Notes: a model not told the origin generated them from the letters alone. A stretch of 64,000 nt of DNA from Entonaema liquescens (GCA_902805475.1 CADCSX010000001.1:2542001-2606000), one strand, 5' to 3'. Numbered from the stretch's first letter, positions 21,325 to 34,709 are shown. Numbers and translations: made by a program.

Positions 21325-24300
21325 TTATATAGTCTCCCATCCACCACTATTAATGTCCGCCTCGAGCTTCCTGCTGATGAAACTGGGGATGCCGTGGCTG
21401 AGCCACATGTTGCGCAACATCGAGTCGTACCGCTTCTGGTTGAGGAAGAGCTGACGCCCGTGGCGTAGCCCGATGTCAACCTCGCCGTACTTGTCAATGT
21501 ATGGTGCGCTGCTGAAACTGCCCGACGTACGATGTAGGTAGAAGATGGCGCACTTGCGAATATTGATAAACAGCCCAATATTACCCTGGCACCTAAGGGG
21601 TATATTAGTAAATACAATAGATAATATGAAATATCGACGACAACTTACTTAAACAGCATATGTTGCTGCGCACCCCCAATCCTTGTCACAGGCTTATCTG
21701 GCCCTGGCTCTTGGTATTCCATGTTACAGCACATAGTCTGTCCGCAGAAAATATCACCGCACATCAGACACACCATAGGATCGGTCAAGTCTTTACCAGT
21801 CTTAGGGCATCTTCTCTTAGCAGACTCTTCAATGAGAGTATCAAAGTTCTTAGGTAAGCCGACGAGCTCAAAGATACCGGGGTGGCTTAGCTGGGCAGAT
21901 CTGGGCGGGATTTCTTCGATTTCCTGTTCGATGGCAAAGTGCGTAGTTCTAGCACGTCCGCGTATTTCGTGGCGGAGCCAGCCGTCGACAATAGCCACCG
22001 TACGTGAGGGCCAACCAAATTGGCTACCAAGGGGTGTCAAGGATGCACACATCTCGTCAAAGGATGGTAACCGCAGTGCGGCTGTCAGACGCGCAAGCTC
22101 ATCTGCTTCCGGGGAAGGAGATATATGACTGTTAAAGTCGACCCCAAGGTGAACATGGAGGAGAACTACTACTTTTCGCAAGAATACTAAAGCATATTTC
22201 TTAACGAAAGAATGGAGGCTTTCTAGGCTATCAAGGCCTGGTTGGTCAAACCCAAGATTAGGCAGATCGTCAGACGGCGTCAGGAATTCACCACCCTCCA
22301 CGATTTCGTGGTTGAGAGTCATCCCGGCCATTGTGATATAATGGAAGAAACTAGCGAAGTTATTCATCGCGGGGTCTTCTTTGTTCCGGTTGTTCATATA
22401 TTCAAGCCACCTCGAGAGTGGGAGGTTCTGGGATACGTTGTGAACAACCTTGACAATTTCGGCGAGATAGCAAAGTCGAACTAGATGCATCGGGTCCATG
22501 TTCTGCGCGACAGACACGCCAAACATAGTCTCGCATAGGAAGACAAATACGTCTTGGCTGAGTAGCGGCGGGTATTCATCGGACGGTGGCAAGCTCTCCT
22601 TTGCGTCCGTGTTGAAGTAGGATGATATGAAGAGTTGAAAGAATTGCCGCTCGCTAGCCTTGCAGAATTCTCGTTCGATATCGTTGTCTCCTCCGTGTCT
22701 AAAACCGCCAATAGCTATATATGACGATACTGTCTCGGACAGGATTCGAAGTTGGACCAGAAGTTGCTCCGGCATCCTTTCGACCAGAGTCATCCCATAC
22801 TGGGCTTCAACGCCTCGTTGTTGGATCTCTGCCGCGGAAATCGAGAAGCCCACAGATTGGGCCAATACATCGCTAGCATATAACTCATCGTCCCTCCCGT
22901 CGTGCACGAAGGTCGCAGGCACAAGTTTATTCTTACGGAGCGTATCACGTAGACGCCGGTAGATCAGCATCAACTCTTTATCGCCGTTTTGCGATTCTGG
23001 CGGCGAATGTGATCGTACGCTAGACCCGGGCGTAGGCGCAAGGGAGAACGTGTCACTAGAAGCTACTGACGGCACGGGTCTAAAATTGGTAGGGTCCCAG
23101 ATGGAAAACGGTGACTGACTGGCACTAGTCTTCTCGAACAGACCCTCTGGCATTCTTGTACGCAAATAGTTGATGAAGGCACCTTGGCTCTGATCTCGGG
23201 TCACTGCCGCAGAGTAACGACGCCCTGTCATGAACTTGTTGAAGAAGGAAGATAGATCCGTATCGGGCTGCAATATCCCAGGGTAAGACTCTTCTTTACC
23301 ATCCCAGGTGATAGGTAAGAAGGCATTCCCAAGGGCTTTGCAGAGAGGACACACGAATTCTAGACGTTCCAGGGATTCAGGATGATGACGTGCTATCTGA
23401 TGCCCGTGTCGACGAACAGTTGCTTCCATATACATGTCGAAGCAGCTGAAATGCATGATATGACCGCATCCGACAGAGACTGGCCCTGACCGACAGAGCT
23501 TAGCTGGGAATCCTTTGCCAAGGCCTTGCCTTTCGTTGTGGAATACCTGCCCATCTGCGTTGACTTTCTCTACTACTGCCCTGTTTTCATGGGCAAGACC
23601 AAATGGACGGATTACCTCGGCTGAGCGATCAAGATTCACTGGTGTATTCGCAGCTTCTCTGACGAAGTCTGGATCCTGTAGATCTGTCTGTCGAAGAATC
23701 TTGCTCTTAGTAAAGAGTGCGAATGTCCCGTACAAGCGCCCATCGTCAGTATCTTCCTGGCATAATATGCAGGTACCTCTTGGATATTTCCAAAAGTTTT
23801 TCTGCTCTTCCATAGGGTTCGATTCGTCCATATCATCCCATTCTTCTTCACCCCAATCAATGTCGCCCTGTTTCTCCAAGAAGCTCTTCTGCTGTTGCTG
23901 AAACTGCGCCATAACTTTGGCTTGGCGATCTAGTGCTGCTTTCTTCTTTCGTTCCCGCTCCTCTTCGGCGCTGTGGGCGTTTGCCGGTGATGCCGTATCA
24001 ATACGGTCTGCGGGTATGCCTAGCCGCAAGTAGGCCGAATCAAAGTGGCGCGGATATTTCTGTTTCATTCTTCTCAAGATCAGTGCGATCTTGGCGTGGC
24101 AAGCCTTGAATTCCTCCTTAGTTGACATCATGTCTAGGAGCGAGACGATAGTCTTCGCGGCTGGGGCGTCCTGCATATAATTGCTGCGGGCAGACGTCGT
24201 CAGCGCGATATAGACGAAGGAATCAGTTCCGGCCGTTGAATCTGTCTCGTTGGCCTTATCCTCGGCGATAGCAATGAGGATTAAATGCAGCACAACCTGT

Positions 24301-27300
24301 AGGAATGTCTCTACTCTGGTGAATGGGACCTTAGGGGTTAATTTAGCAGCGACTAGAGGGTACAACAGACAATAGTAGATGATCTGAGCAAACATCCCGG
24401 TGCTAGTAAATTCAGCCAGCTTTACAAAGGCACCAGACTTGATCGGACGCAGCTTTGGCTCGTACACAATTTCTTCCGCAGGTTTCCCAGTCTTTTTAGA
24501 GATCCACTTGCGATAGGCGGCTTCTGATTCTTCCCGCTGGTTTTTATTGTAGTGCGCAATATACGGATCAATATCCTCGATAAAATGCGGCTTGAGCTCG
24601 AAAGTTCCCACATCCGAAACACCTTCGGGAGACTTGAATGTAGCCACTTCATCTAATACACGTTGGAAATCTTCTTGTTCATGAAATTTCTCAGGTAGCT
24701 TGCTTGATATCTCATTGAAGGATAGGGGCCTGAAACATAGAACATGAGTAATATCCCTGCGCATCGCCATCAGATGCGTCTGCTGCTCATCTGTAACCGG
24801 GATGAGCGAGGTACGATCACTTAGTAATACAATCAAGAAGTGAACCATATCTTCTACAACATCAAGGTGTTGGATCTCATCTTGAGTGGTCGAGGTCTGT
24901 TCAAATAAGCCTTTAATCCAGTGTTCCATGCCAAAACGATCAACGATCGAGGCGAGAACCCGGCTCGGGTTACAAACCACCATTGCGGTTTGGAGCAAGA
25001 AGATATCTCGCGCATGCGTAACATCCCTATGAAGAATATTCTTATATGTTCCGGCTTGGTGCCTTAGACTAATGCCATTGCGTACCCACATTCCAGCCTT
25101 TATTTGAGCAAGCCAAGTGCAAACGCGCAGAGGGTAGTCAAACGCGGCCATAAGATAGTCTTCAGAGGTGTAATCTCGCCTGGGCATAGTTTTTCGACCC
25201 ATTGAACGAGGCTTCATCTTGAGCTCTTGTGAAGTGAAATTCAAGATTGACTTAAGTTCCTGTTGGGATATGTGCTTCCCGCATTCGACTAACCATGATA
25301 AGGTATAATGAAGGGCATGATGGAAACTGATAGATTGCTCTCCCACAACAAATTTGACTACTTCGAATTTGGCTGTCTCGCCGGCGAATTCGAAATCGCA
25401 CAGCGTTTTGAATCGCACTTCCTCTTTGATCTCAGCCTGGGTAAATCTGGCACGCTCCGCTCCGACCGAGTTGATGATAACACTCTTAGCTGTTATTCTT
25501 ATGGCCCTCTCGAGATACGGAAGATCCTGTGCCGGGAGGCTCCGGAAAGAACCCGATAGAAGCCTGCAAAGCCTGTTGATCTCCCGTGTCATCAACGAGG
25601 CACCAATCCAGCTATCGGTTTCATACTCCACGTGTTCACCAACGGCTCGAACATTCGGGCAGATACCCTGGTGGAGCTTCACTAGGTCGAGGAACTGCAT
25701 CAGGTATCTTTCTTCAGTCCGCATCCGTTCCTGGACATGGGGAGAGCCCAAGAGGAATTTCAGATCAACATAAAAGTGATACATCCGCCTGTTCGTAACG
25801 GAGCCTGTGTCGAACCCGAGGACTGCACTTGACGAAACTTCCCAGGGGTGACCGACTTGTCGAGTAGTCAAGAACGTATATAGAATGGCCATCAGGGTGG
25901 TCAAGAAATTGCCCCTTTCCACTACTTCGGCAGTAATAGAAGGTGTTGTTAGCATCTGTAAAGATATGTTGATGATCGAATGGTCAGGCTCTCGATCTCC
26001 TATGAGATATAGCTGCGCTAGCGTCGTATATAACGCAGCGAACCGGAGGCCCAGGACCCTCTTGAACTCAGGGATAGTGACAACCGTAGATATATATAGT
26101 GAACGTAAGTCGTTCCGGACTTTCTTCCACATCCTCAAGTCGAAGAGGATCAACCAATCTAAACGGACTCGTTGGAAGACATCTTCAAAGGGATGGACAC
26201 TATCGCGCTCCATATAAGCTGCTGGTGTCTCGACCCAGTACCTCCCAGGCTTCGGCGGCCCTGATTTTCCTGCCTTAGAGAGGCCAGGGGTCTTGGGAAT
26301 CTCAAGGTTAGCCTTTGCATATACCGTCGGGGCTATTAGGGGCTCAGCAGTATCTGAGTCTGACGGCGTGAGATCCCGGTCCCGAGTCGCGCGTCTCGGT
26401 ACGGGAGGCGGCGGTGGAGGCGGTGGATAGCCTGCCATCGTTGCTTCTTCCTCTTCGAGGGACGCTACACTTGGTCCGATCCAGTCGGGTACGTTGACGT
26501 CGGCGCCACCGGCCTCTGGTCGCGTATCTACCATCATCACATCCTCGTCTTCGTCTTCTTCGTCATCATTATCCTCCTCTCCACTGGAGGGAGTGCGATT
26601 ACCGCCATCCATATCTTCATCGTCATCATCGTTATCGTCATCATCAGAATCAAGAAGTTCGGCTAGGGTAGCCGTGTTTTCTTGCCCATTCAGGAACCTA
26701 GCCCGCTGTATGATAATTGTGGCCGTGTGAGCCTCAAGCGGATCATATTCCAACTTCTCCTCATCTTCAAGACCATCTTTACCGGGCATGGCATGTGTGC
26801 CAGGGCTCCCTTTCCGCCAGGGTTTCAGAAGCTCTTCACAAACGACCATCCGAAGGATGTTTTGGTCATTCCCCACTACGCATCCCGATATGTCGTTTAA
26901 CCAGTCAATCATAGTTCCACACATCTGCTCCCGGAACGTATCACGAGATGACCGGATAGTGACAGTTATCTTGATATGCTCAAGGATAGTTGCGCACCTT
27001 AGCAACCTTTCTATACTAGTATCGTACTTCAGAATGCTCCGGCCAATCGAATCAGTTTCTACTGCTCGGTTGTATCCCTCCTTAAGGGTTGTACTACACG
27101 CTCGCGCGACCTGATCTTGAACTTCCTTCACGGTATGCTTCTCGTCGTTCCAAAGAAGTAACGCATACTCTTCGGGCGAGTCAACGTCCCCGCCGCAGTA
27201 AGTCGAAGCTAAGCGAGACATCTTCTCATCTTTTTCGATGGATTCTCTCGTCTTAGGCTGTCGGAGCTGTTCGGGGGCGCAAGAAATAACATCGCAGATG

Positions 27301-27878
27301 AAATCAAGGACTCGGGAAACGGTCATACGGATATTTGAAGCAACCTCTTCGGGCAATCCAGCAACCTCTTTACCCTTTCCTTTCGATCGATCTTCTTCGC
27401 GCTCGCTATGAATGGTGCAAAACATAGGGGTTTTCCAAGCTTCGGCATCGCCACAATCACAGCAGCCGCTATTCCCAGGCGAGATCGAGATTCGTACCAT
27501 ATGGCCCGTGTGGTCTGTGGCATTGAAACATTTGCTACACAAGCAACATGTTTCATCAGTGCTACAAGTCTTACAGCCATATGAAGCTTCTCCTGCTCGG
27601 AATATGTGGCCACATGCCTTGCCACGAGCAGCCTCGGTATATTCGGCTCCCTCCACAGCACCTTGAGCTTCTCGGAGCTTCAGCGTACTCTTTGGGGTGA
27701 GTTTGCCCTCGGGAAAAAACAGTCGCAGGTTCTCAGGTCTTCCTCCAGCCATAGACCAGAAGAGGTTATATAGGAGATCTTGACATGCAGCCTCATCGTA
27801 TCGATAGCGATAACGTCGCGGCAGCTCTATCAGATGTTGGCAGAGCTGGAGCTCTTGGGTAGACATAGCGGTGTCCAT
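21325..27878 (-). CDS. UBR1: E3 ubiquitin-protein ligase Ubr1 (N-recognin)
   Basis: A 6.2-kb exon (27878-21649), a 56-bp intron and an 89-codon last exon (21592-21325) give 2,165 codons, normal for fungal Ubr1. Residues 87-157 are the UBR box (C-G-H, C-K-T-C, C-C-L-C-S-K-C-F, D-H-T-G-H, C-C-D-C-G-D), which binds basic N-terminal residues. Residues 236-262 (Y-A-L-L-L-W-N-D-E-K-H-T) are the ClpS-like site for bulky hydrophobic N-termini. An acidic tract spans about 410-455. The RING region runs from C-I-L-C-Q-E-D (about 1371) through C-G-H-I-M-H-F-S-C-F (about 1471) to C-P-L-C-K (about 1509). The Cys-rich UBLC/autoinhibitory end closes the protein in exon 2. It targets N-degron proteins to the proteasome with Ubc2/Rad6. 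Confidence 0.96.
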
Positions 27879-29037
27879 GGTTATGATTGGCGAATTATCA
27901 TTTCTGGAAGGAAGAAAACGGCGATAGATGGCGAAGAAGGTGAAAGAATCTGTAGGTAAATCTCGAAGAAGTAAAATGGAGGTCGAGGTGCGTTAAGTTG
28001 GTGGCGGCCCGCGTGGGGGAGACAATGTCTATGTGATGAGAGAGAATGCGGTGCGCTATAGAGGAATGGCGGCGTAAAGGGTGGTTGTATATTAAAGTAC
28101 CTCAAGGTAGCTTAGTTAGATGTAGAATTATAATTTACCTAGGTAAACAAAGAAACAAGCGTCCCACTATGAACAATTGGAAAAGGGTAAGTACGGCGGT
28201 GAAATAGAAAGATAGGTGAAAAAGGATGAAATAGGGATTTGATTATAAGAAGCTCCGACAAGAAAGCGCATTCCCCTCCTACGTAAGTACATGTAACTGG
28301 GGAGGCTATTTGGGAACTAAAATCACTTATCGATAAATAAGGGTTGCTACCGCTATGACTTGTTCGCATTACATACATAGCACCTCGCACCTGCGAACCC
28401 AGCGGTTTGCGCCTCCGGCGTCTTCCTTAGGTAATATTAGGTACCGCCCTGTACATGTACCTATTACATACGATATAATTACATACACGCCATATTACAC
28501 GCCATATTATTCATATCACCGTCAGTATCATGACTTAGACGACTTAGGTATGGAAACGAAAATGTCGCACCTCATCTAACAACTATTTGCTTTGTACTTG
28601 TAATGAGTACAATAATCTAACTGAGTTCCACAATTTTGGAGTAATGTTACAATACAGTAGACAGGTTTTTCTTCGTTACGTTGACTTACGTATATTTAAG
28701 AAGCTTCAGTCCGACATGAGCGCAACTAGCAACACTGGAGTCAACTAATATCTACGTCCTAACAAAATGACTTGAAAAAATATATTTGGCTAGTTGGCCC
28801 GGATTTCCCATTTATGATATTCCCCTATGCGTTTAAAATAAATATTTACCCAAGTACCATGTAGTCGTTTATCAGGAGCAAAGATGGGCAAAGGTATAGC
28901 TTTGTGCGAACGGTGTTATAAAGAATTGTTTCGGTCTATAGGGTACAATTGTACAGTTTCAAGACATCCGGTCGTCCCCGAAATATTCTATGTCCTATCT
29001 CAAGCGTTCCTCAACGTAAGTATTCGGTAATCGTCGC
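27879..29037. other. Intergenic region between UBR1 and QCR9
   Basis: The UBR1 leader side (27880-28110) is A/G-rich on the plus strand, that is C/T-rich in the direction of UBR1. From 28260 to 29030 it is AT-rich with scattered TACCTA/TAGGTA words. No coding exon was recognised until the QCR9 stop at 29038. Confidence 0.4.
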
Positions 29038-29456
29038 TTATTCGTCCTGGACGTATCGGGATCGGATATCCTTCCATTGTCGCTTTTGATATGTTAGTTA
29101 CAGTTTTCTTCCCAGAGCATCGTTAGACAGCACATACCCCTCGGTTCAAGTTGTCCCAGACCTTGTTCATGGTGGTATCATATAACCTATTTGCCCCGTC
29201 AATGACTACTTATTCCCGTATTCCCGTAGCGTAGTAAACCACATACATCTCAAAGGCGAAAGCACCGGTAAAGACAACGCCCAGCATTTGCCAGTTGTTT
29301 CGGAAAAAAGCGCTGCGCGAAGAATGGTCAGCTCAATGGGCCTCGCGAATGTAGAAAGGGTCGACTTGCTTGTAGAAAGGGCGTACGGCAGCCTATTGCG
29401 CGATTAGTTAGTTCTATCGTACCAGTAATGAACGGATAGGGGTAGAACTGTACCAT
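29038..29456 (-). CDS. QCR9: Cytochrome b-c1 complex subunit 9 (Qcr9), five exons
   Basis: No single frame shows this gene; I built it from conserved pieces. Exons: 29456-29454 (the ATG only), 29392-29370, 29312-29247, 29186-29138, 29082-29038; total 186 nt, 61 residues. The product reads R-P-F-Y-N-A-F-F-R-N-N-W, a membrane segment G-V-V-F-T-G-A-F-A-F-E-M, then D-T-T-M-N-K-V-W-D-N-L-N-R-G and R-Q-W-K-D-I-R-S-R-Y ending D-E-stop. That is the full Qcr9 pattern and length (complex III, inner mitochondrial membrane). All phases fit. Intron 1 starts right after ATG (GTACAG). Intron 2 uses a GC donor (AA|GCAAGT) with a CTGAC branch site. Introns 3 and 4 use GTATGT donors. It is divergent from PYM with about 420 bp between. 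Confidence 0.88.
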
Positions 29457-29876
29457 AGTTGATACCGTCAAAAGAGGTATATGTCAAGGATATAAAAGTG
29501 CAACTTTTCTGGCGAAGCGGGAGAAGTTATTGGGGTTGCTGAATGACAGACGTCGTAAAGTCAAATGCGTAAGTTCCAGGTTCGCAGGTTCCAGCCGAAG
29601 AAAGAATTGGTGATTTAGAAATGCATGTCTCTGATTGGCTGAAGCTTCCAGAATTGATGGTCCACTTCTTTTCTCCGGGACATGGTGGGCTGTTCTTTCT
29701 CTTTGAGCCCCTCAGGCCTTCACTCCGCTAATAATAGGCTCAACATTATTATATTTTTATTATATTTTTACTTGGAGGTAACGCCTTATACTTTACAACT
29801 TACAACACATTTTGTAATCTCACTCAGAAACCCACATACAAACACATATAAGTTTAATATTTTGGTATCTTTCTCC
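29457..29876. promoter_or_regulatory. Shared divergent promoter of QCR9 and PYM
   Basis: These 420 bp separate the two start codons. The QCR9 side is mixed sequence. The PYM side (29740-29870) is T-rich with tattatatttttattatattttt, a plausible TATA-like region. An in-frame upstream ATG at 29682 would extend PYM with a hydrophobic, non-conserved segment, so it is treated as leader. Confidence 0.4.
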
Positions 29877-30485
29877 ATGCCTTCCGAACCGTCGACTGCG
29901 GGCATCGTCACAGATGAGAACAGCGGCGAGCGCCACATCCCGGAATCCGTGCGCGCAGATGGTACCACAAGGAAAGCGATTAAGATCCGCCCGGGATACA
30001 GGCCCCCAGAGGACGTCGAGCTCTACAAGAACCGCACCGCCGAGTCGTTCCGCAACCGCGGGAAGGGCGGCGTCATCGGGGCAGAGGGGTTAAAAGAGCA
30101 AAAGCAAGAAACAGCAGCTGCATCCGCCGCCAGTAACAAAAACGCCAAGCGCAGAGAAGCGAGGAAGAAGGCGAAGCAGTCGCAGGACCCCAACGATGCT
30201 GTAGACGGAAATGCGCCCAAAGACGCGAGCGTCGCCAAAGCTGAGGAGACCGTCGACCCGGAGGCCGAGAGAGAAAAGAAGGCTCGGAATCTAAAGAAGA
30301 AGCTGAAGCAGGCGAAGGAACTGAAGAGCAAGAAGGAGGGCGGAGAATCTCTTCTACCAGAGCAGATTGCCAAAGTCATCAAGATTAATGAGCTTGTGAG
30401 GGAGCTCGAGGCGCTTGGTTTCGATGCCGATGGAGAACCCAAGACGACTTCAGATGCGACACCAGAAACAGCAAAAGAGGGTTGA
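29877..30485 (+). CDS. PYM1: PYM / WIBG family protein (partner of Mago-Y14)
   Basis: The single exon has 202 codons. The start is taken at the ATG at 29877, because family similarity begins there; the frame is open upstream to 29682. Residues about 16-50 carry the Mago-binding signature (G-E-R-H-I-P-E-S-V-R-A-D-G-T-T-R-K, then I-R-P-G-Y-R-P-P-E-D-V-E-L-Y-K). The middle is rich in Lys, Ala and Glu. The C-terminal third (K-K-L-K-Q-A-K-E-L) is predicted helical, like the ribosome-binding end of PYM. PYM removes exon junction complexes from translating mRNAs in the cytoplasm. Its presence implies a working exon junction complex, in keeping with the many introns here. Confidence 0.9.
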   Translation: MPSEPSTAGIVTDENSGERHIPESVRADGTTRKAIKIRPGYRPPEDVELYKNRTAESFRNRGKGGVIGAEGLKEQKQETAAASAASNKNAKRREARKKAKQSQDPNDAVDGNAPKDASVAKAEETVDPEAEREKKARNLKKKLKQAKELKSKKEGGESLLPEQIAKVIKINELVRELEALGFDADGEPKTTSDATPETAKEG

Positions 30486-31530
30486 TCACGCAACTACCAC
30501 GACAAGTATTTGATCTAATGGGCCCAACGGAATATTACTACACAATATCCTTCGCTGGATAGCGCGGTGGTGGTGACGGTGATGATATTATGATATCGAC
30601 TCTCCAGTCTCAGTACACGTATACGAGCGAAGACGGACTGGTTAGCTTTAACCCAATGTTCGTCAAGCCTCGATACCAGCCTCGGCCATATTCAAAAAGA
30701 TCTAAACGGCTACGGCGTCTAATTATCATGGCATAGGCGCCGTCTACCTGAAGTATCAGGCCTGTTGTTCTCTATAACAAGCCCTTCAGAGCATATAGCG
30801 CACTCGGGGCGCATCTTACACCATAATGGGCTACATAGTTCAGGTCTTTACTCCTATCGATTGAAGAAGGAATCGAACCAAACTCATACAAAAGTAAAGA
30901 TATTCGGAGCTTCGACGCATAGCGGGTACTTAATGATTATTGAATATGAGCGTTATCATTTGAGGCATTCCCTGATCTGTTATGAGGACTCTATCATTTC
31001 GAGACTACCTGTGAAGTAGATCTATTCATCAGCTTTGTAGGCTCATTATCTAGCTTTATAAGGTTTAAGCAATATCTATCTAGATCCAAGTAGTTACCCG
31101 AGTAGCGTCCTCAATAGCTTTACCATGGCATAAGATCGATAGTAGTTTATCTGGCCAATTATCAATAAGCGAATAGGCTTGCCACCTACGTAGAAGAACG
31201 TGTCCAGCATTGGCTCCGTACGCCCTTACCTTCTCTATTAACATATATCCCCATTCACCAAATCACGTAACAAAGCAAGGGAGATAGACTGCCCATGAGA
31301 CATATTTTCGTTTTTCATTCTCATTCATCTTATCATAAGCCCAAGAGGTATATCCCTGCATATATATGTACCTAACATCTCCAAAAACGCCAAACTCACT
31401 AGATACAAATATGCGGAACTTTCATGAATCCATAAAAATCGAGTTAACTAGACCACCTTCGCCATGCAACTTTTCGGACACCTAGAAAGGACGTTAAAAA
31501 ATGGCGTAATCGTAAATGATAATAAATGTC
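30486..31530. other. Convergent intergenic region (PYM and transporter 3' flanks)
   Basis: About 1 kb of AT-rich DNA lies between converging genes. The frame at 30765-31019 has no family features. Nothing else is recognised. Confidence 0.4.
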
Positions 31531-33322
31531 TCAGTACTCCCCCCTTCCATTCACAAACCCGCTCACCTCCCTCTTCCGCCCTAACCTCCGCGATTGCAGA
31601 CCCACGAATCCCACAAGACACACACCAATAACCAGGCCCAGCGCAAGTAATAGCAGGTTAACGGGGACGGGGTCACCACGGAATGTGCGGTGGAAGAGGT
31701 AATCGAGTGCGCTTTGGCTAAAGTTGAGCAAGCCGGACAGACAAATTACGGTGCCGTAGACCTTGCCGAAGGTCCGGAAGCCAAATACCTTGGCGCTATA
31801 GTCGCTGACGGCCGTGTAGTAAAACGGCCGGTACAGGACGAACAGGACTACATTAGCGTATGCCGCCCACGTATACGGCAGAACACCCAAGATTCCGATC
31901 GTCGTTGCGACTGTCACTAGCGTCGTGAGCACTGCGATAGTGCTAGTGTGATCGAGGATGATCCCGATAAAAGGGATTGAGATGATACCGCCTAGCGGCA
32001 GTGCTAAGTCGAAGAAGTTGTTGATCTCGATAGCCTTTTCTAGTGACCCGAATATAGCTTCGTACTGTGGTCGAATTGTGGCAACGAAGTAGTTAATTCG
32101 TGTCATCTGCACCACAGTGAACAGGCATATCAGCACGAACCAAGGTGAGCATATCTGTTCCCATGCGGTGCGGTTATGCATCACGCCCCATACACCGCTC
32201 TTCTCGTTCCTCTCTTCCTCGCGCTGGGCTTGCTTATCCTTGTCCACCCGGCTAGAACCCAGTAGCTCTTCGATGTCGTGCACAACGCTTTCATGATGTT
32301 CTCTTTGTTCCTCTCGGATGAGCGCAGTCTGTTCGTCCACCTGATCATCAACATCTACAGCGTCTGATACGTCCGCCGGATCGGGAAATGCGGGTGCTTC
32401 GATCTCTTCGATCATCTCTCCCACAGTCTTGTATGACTGTTTAGGCAGTATTGTAAGCTGGAAGATTAGTATCACTGCCGGCACTATAAGGTAAACAAGG
32501 AAGAAGCGGTGGTGCCCAAAGGCGCCCCCCGTCTTGTTATAAATAATACGGTAAACGAGGAATAAGGCGCTCGACGCATCAAACGCCCCTGTGAGTAGCG
32601 CGAGGATCAGACCCGAGTGTCGGGGGAAAGCATTAGATAGTTGGAACGAAGATATATAGGTAAATGGTCCGCCTAAGGCTAGGAACAGATAGCCGAAGAG
32701 GAAAGCGTCGAAAGGCAAGTTCTTAGCAAAGGACATGAAGAGCGCGCCCACACTAAGAAGCAGAGCACCTAGGATACCGCAGACCCGAGGGCCATAATGA
32801 TCTAGAATAGCACCGACAGGTAAAGCAGCAACATTAGTGGCAACGGCGGCGACAGTAAACATCAGATTCAGATGGATTTCCACGCATGTGTCTCCGCCAT
32901 TACATATATCTTGGTATGCGCCCTCTTTCTTCAGTACTGGTTTCAAAGCGGCGTATCCAAACACGATCCCAGCAGCGAAGAGACAGAACACGACCATAAT
33001 AATGACTTGAACTAAATGCCAAGCCTACGTATTAGCTTTCTAAATCTAGGCGCCCATTGTCACGAAATATCTACTAGAATGGACACTCACGTATTCGCTT
33101 CCATTGAGGCACCTCAAAGGCACCTCGAGTCTGAGCAAGATGGTGGCGACCATCATCCTCCTCCTCGAAGACGGGGTTCCACGACTCGGGCAGCGGGTTG
33201 AAGGTGAGTTTGCGCGCTCTCTCCGACGCAGCCACCGAGGACGCAGAACCCCGCCGCGACCTGCGACCCTCGGTAGGAACGTTGACAAACGTCTCGAGGG
33301 ATCCGACACGTTGTAGAGACAT
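31531..33322 (-). CDS. MFS transporter, SLC43/FMP42-like
   Basis: Exons 33322-33091 and 33011-31531, separated by a 79-bp intron (GTGAGT donor, GCTAATAC branch site, TTTAG acceptor at 33013-33012), give 570 codons. A nearer GTAG acceptor at 33025 breaks the frame, and the chosen junction gives W-K-R-I-L-Q-V continuous with the first membrane helix. About 77 N-terminal residues are cytosolic and Ser/Arg-rich. Then come 12 predicted membrane segments in two bundles, with the MFS loop motif I-L-D-H-Y-G-P-R-V between helices 2 and 3. A long acidic central loop separates the bundles. Closest relatives are the fungal FMP42 proteins and animal SLC43 amino-acid transporters; the substrate and the membrane (vacuole or mitochondrion) are unknown. 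Confidence 0.85.
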
Positions 33323-34709
33323 GGCTAAGTTATTACGATAAAAATAATAATAATAATAATAACTTGCCTACTAAAAAAAGTAAAATGACTCGTACAACAA
33401 TAGGAACAAAAATGTTAAGGAAAAAAAATAAAAAGTCAGAAAAAAGAAAGAGAAATTGGTCGGGATACTTATCCCATGACGATCGACGTCGAATCGAGCA
33501 TAAACCTTAAAAGGAGCATAGACCAAGAAGCATAAAGCTAGAACAAGAACCAACTTAGTACAGCTAGGCTTAGCGCACGGAGTTTAAACAGGTGGGGCGA
33601 ATCAGAAGGTCATTCGCCAATGCCCGGAGCTTGAGAACGCCCAGAGCCGTTGGAGCAAAGAACCAAATGTGAGAGTTGATTTATATGTGCCAAGCTTCCG
33701 CGGGGAACAGCCCCGACGAGGGAACTCCTCCAATAATACCTACCATAAGCCGCAATATGCCATTCTTTGGCTGGATGAAGTTATGAAGAGAAATGTACAA
33801 CCTTGAGCGACCTCGGGAGTGGCGCTAATCTAACATATAAGAATGGAACGGCATGTCGCAACATGGTTACCCGACGATGAGAGTATAAGTGTGTTATATA
33901 TGCATTTGATGCGACTAACCATCGGGTGTATGCTCATTCATCGACAGACTATAAATTAATAAACAACAGTTATCGAGATTCTATAATTCTGTATCGTTAT
34001 GACGCAATTTGTTTACAAGGATATATTTACGATATGCAGGTGAGAGCGTTCGCTTACACTGTCAGCACCTCAAATTGACCGCCAAAACTGTCCTAGTTTT
34101 CTGCTCCATCCAGCCCAGGATATTTCGTAATCTAGAGAAGCTTTCACTTTATTGTCTTTCACCAGTTCCACGATATAAATTATTTCTATTCTTACCCCGC
34201 TAGATTCGTATCTCCTCAGCCTTATGAGATAAAAATAATTATGAGATAAAAATAAAGTACATTTAAGATATAGCCTATTGACGTGTGGATCCAGAAGCTA
34301 GTGAGGAGCCTCAAGTAAAGGGACCCATTATTGTGACCAAGGCCGCAGTTGATATAACAGTACTATGTACAGATCATCCTAGGAGTGGTCCCCTACTCGA
34401 GTACTTAATGTTGGTAGAAAATTATTATCCTATAACGAGTATCAACCCTATTCGATTACTAAGCCAGACAGCTACGGCCAACTACATAAGATTAACATAC
34501 AAACGGCACTTTATGAATGACAGCTTCAGGAAGACAATATATAAGTGTATACGATTATTCTACAATAAAATATCAAGAAGATAACGAAGTGGACAAGGTA
34601 GTATGCAGAGAGATATTGCAGAGATAACACAATAGTTGGAAAACAAATAGAATTGACTTGTTTTACGAGATTTTCATTCTCCGTCCACAACCCTCCTTTT
34701 ACCACCTCC
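33323..34709. other. AT-rich intergenic region with a weak coding trace
   Basis: The transporter promoter side (33330-33530) has AT-rich microsatellite (taa repeats at 33342-33361). A 99-codon frame at 34285-34584 lacks an ATG start and any known domain, and I regard it as a decayed or chance frame. Other parts show no signal. Confidence 0.35.

Noticed and set aside
29682..29876. N-terminal extension of PYM from an upstream ATG
   Set aside because: The added 65 residues are hydrophobic and unlike PYM, whose similarity starts just after 29877; more likely 5' leader.
34285..34584. 99-codon frame
   Set aside because: No ATG start, AT-rich codons and no recognised family; probably chance or decayed.
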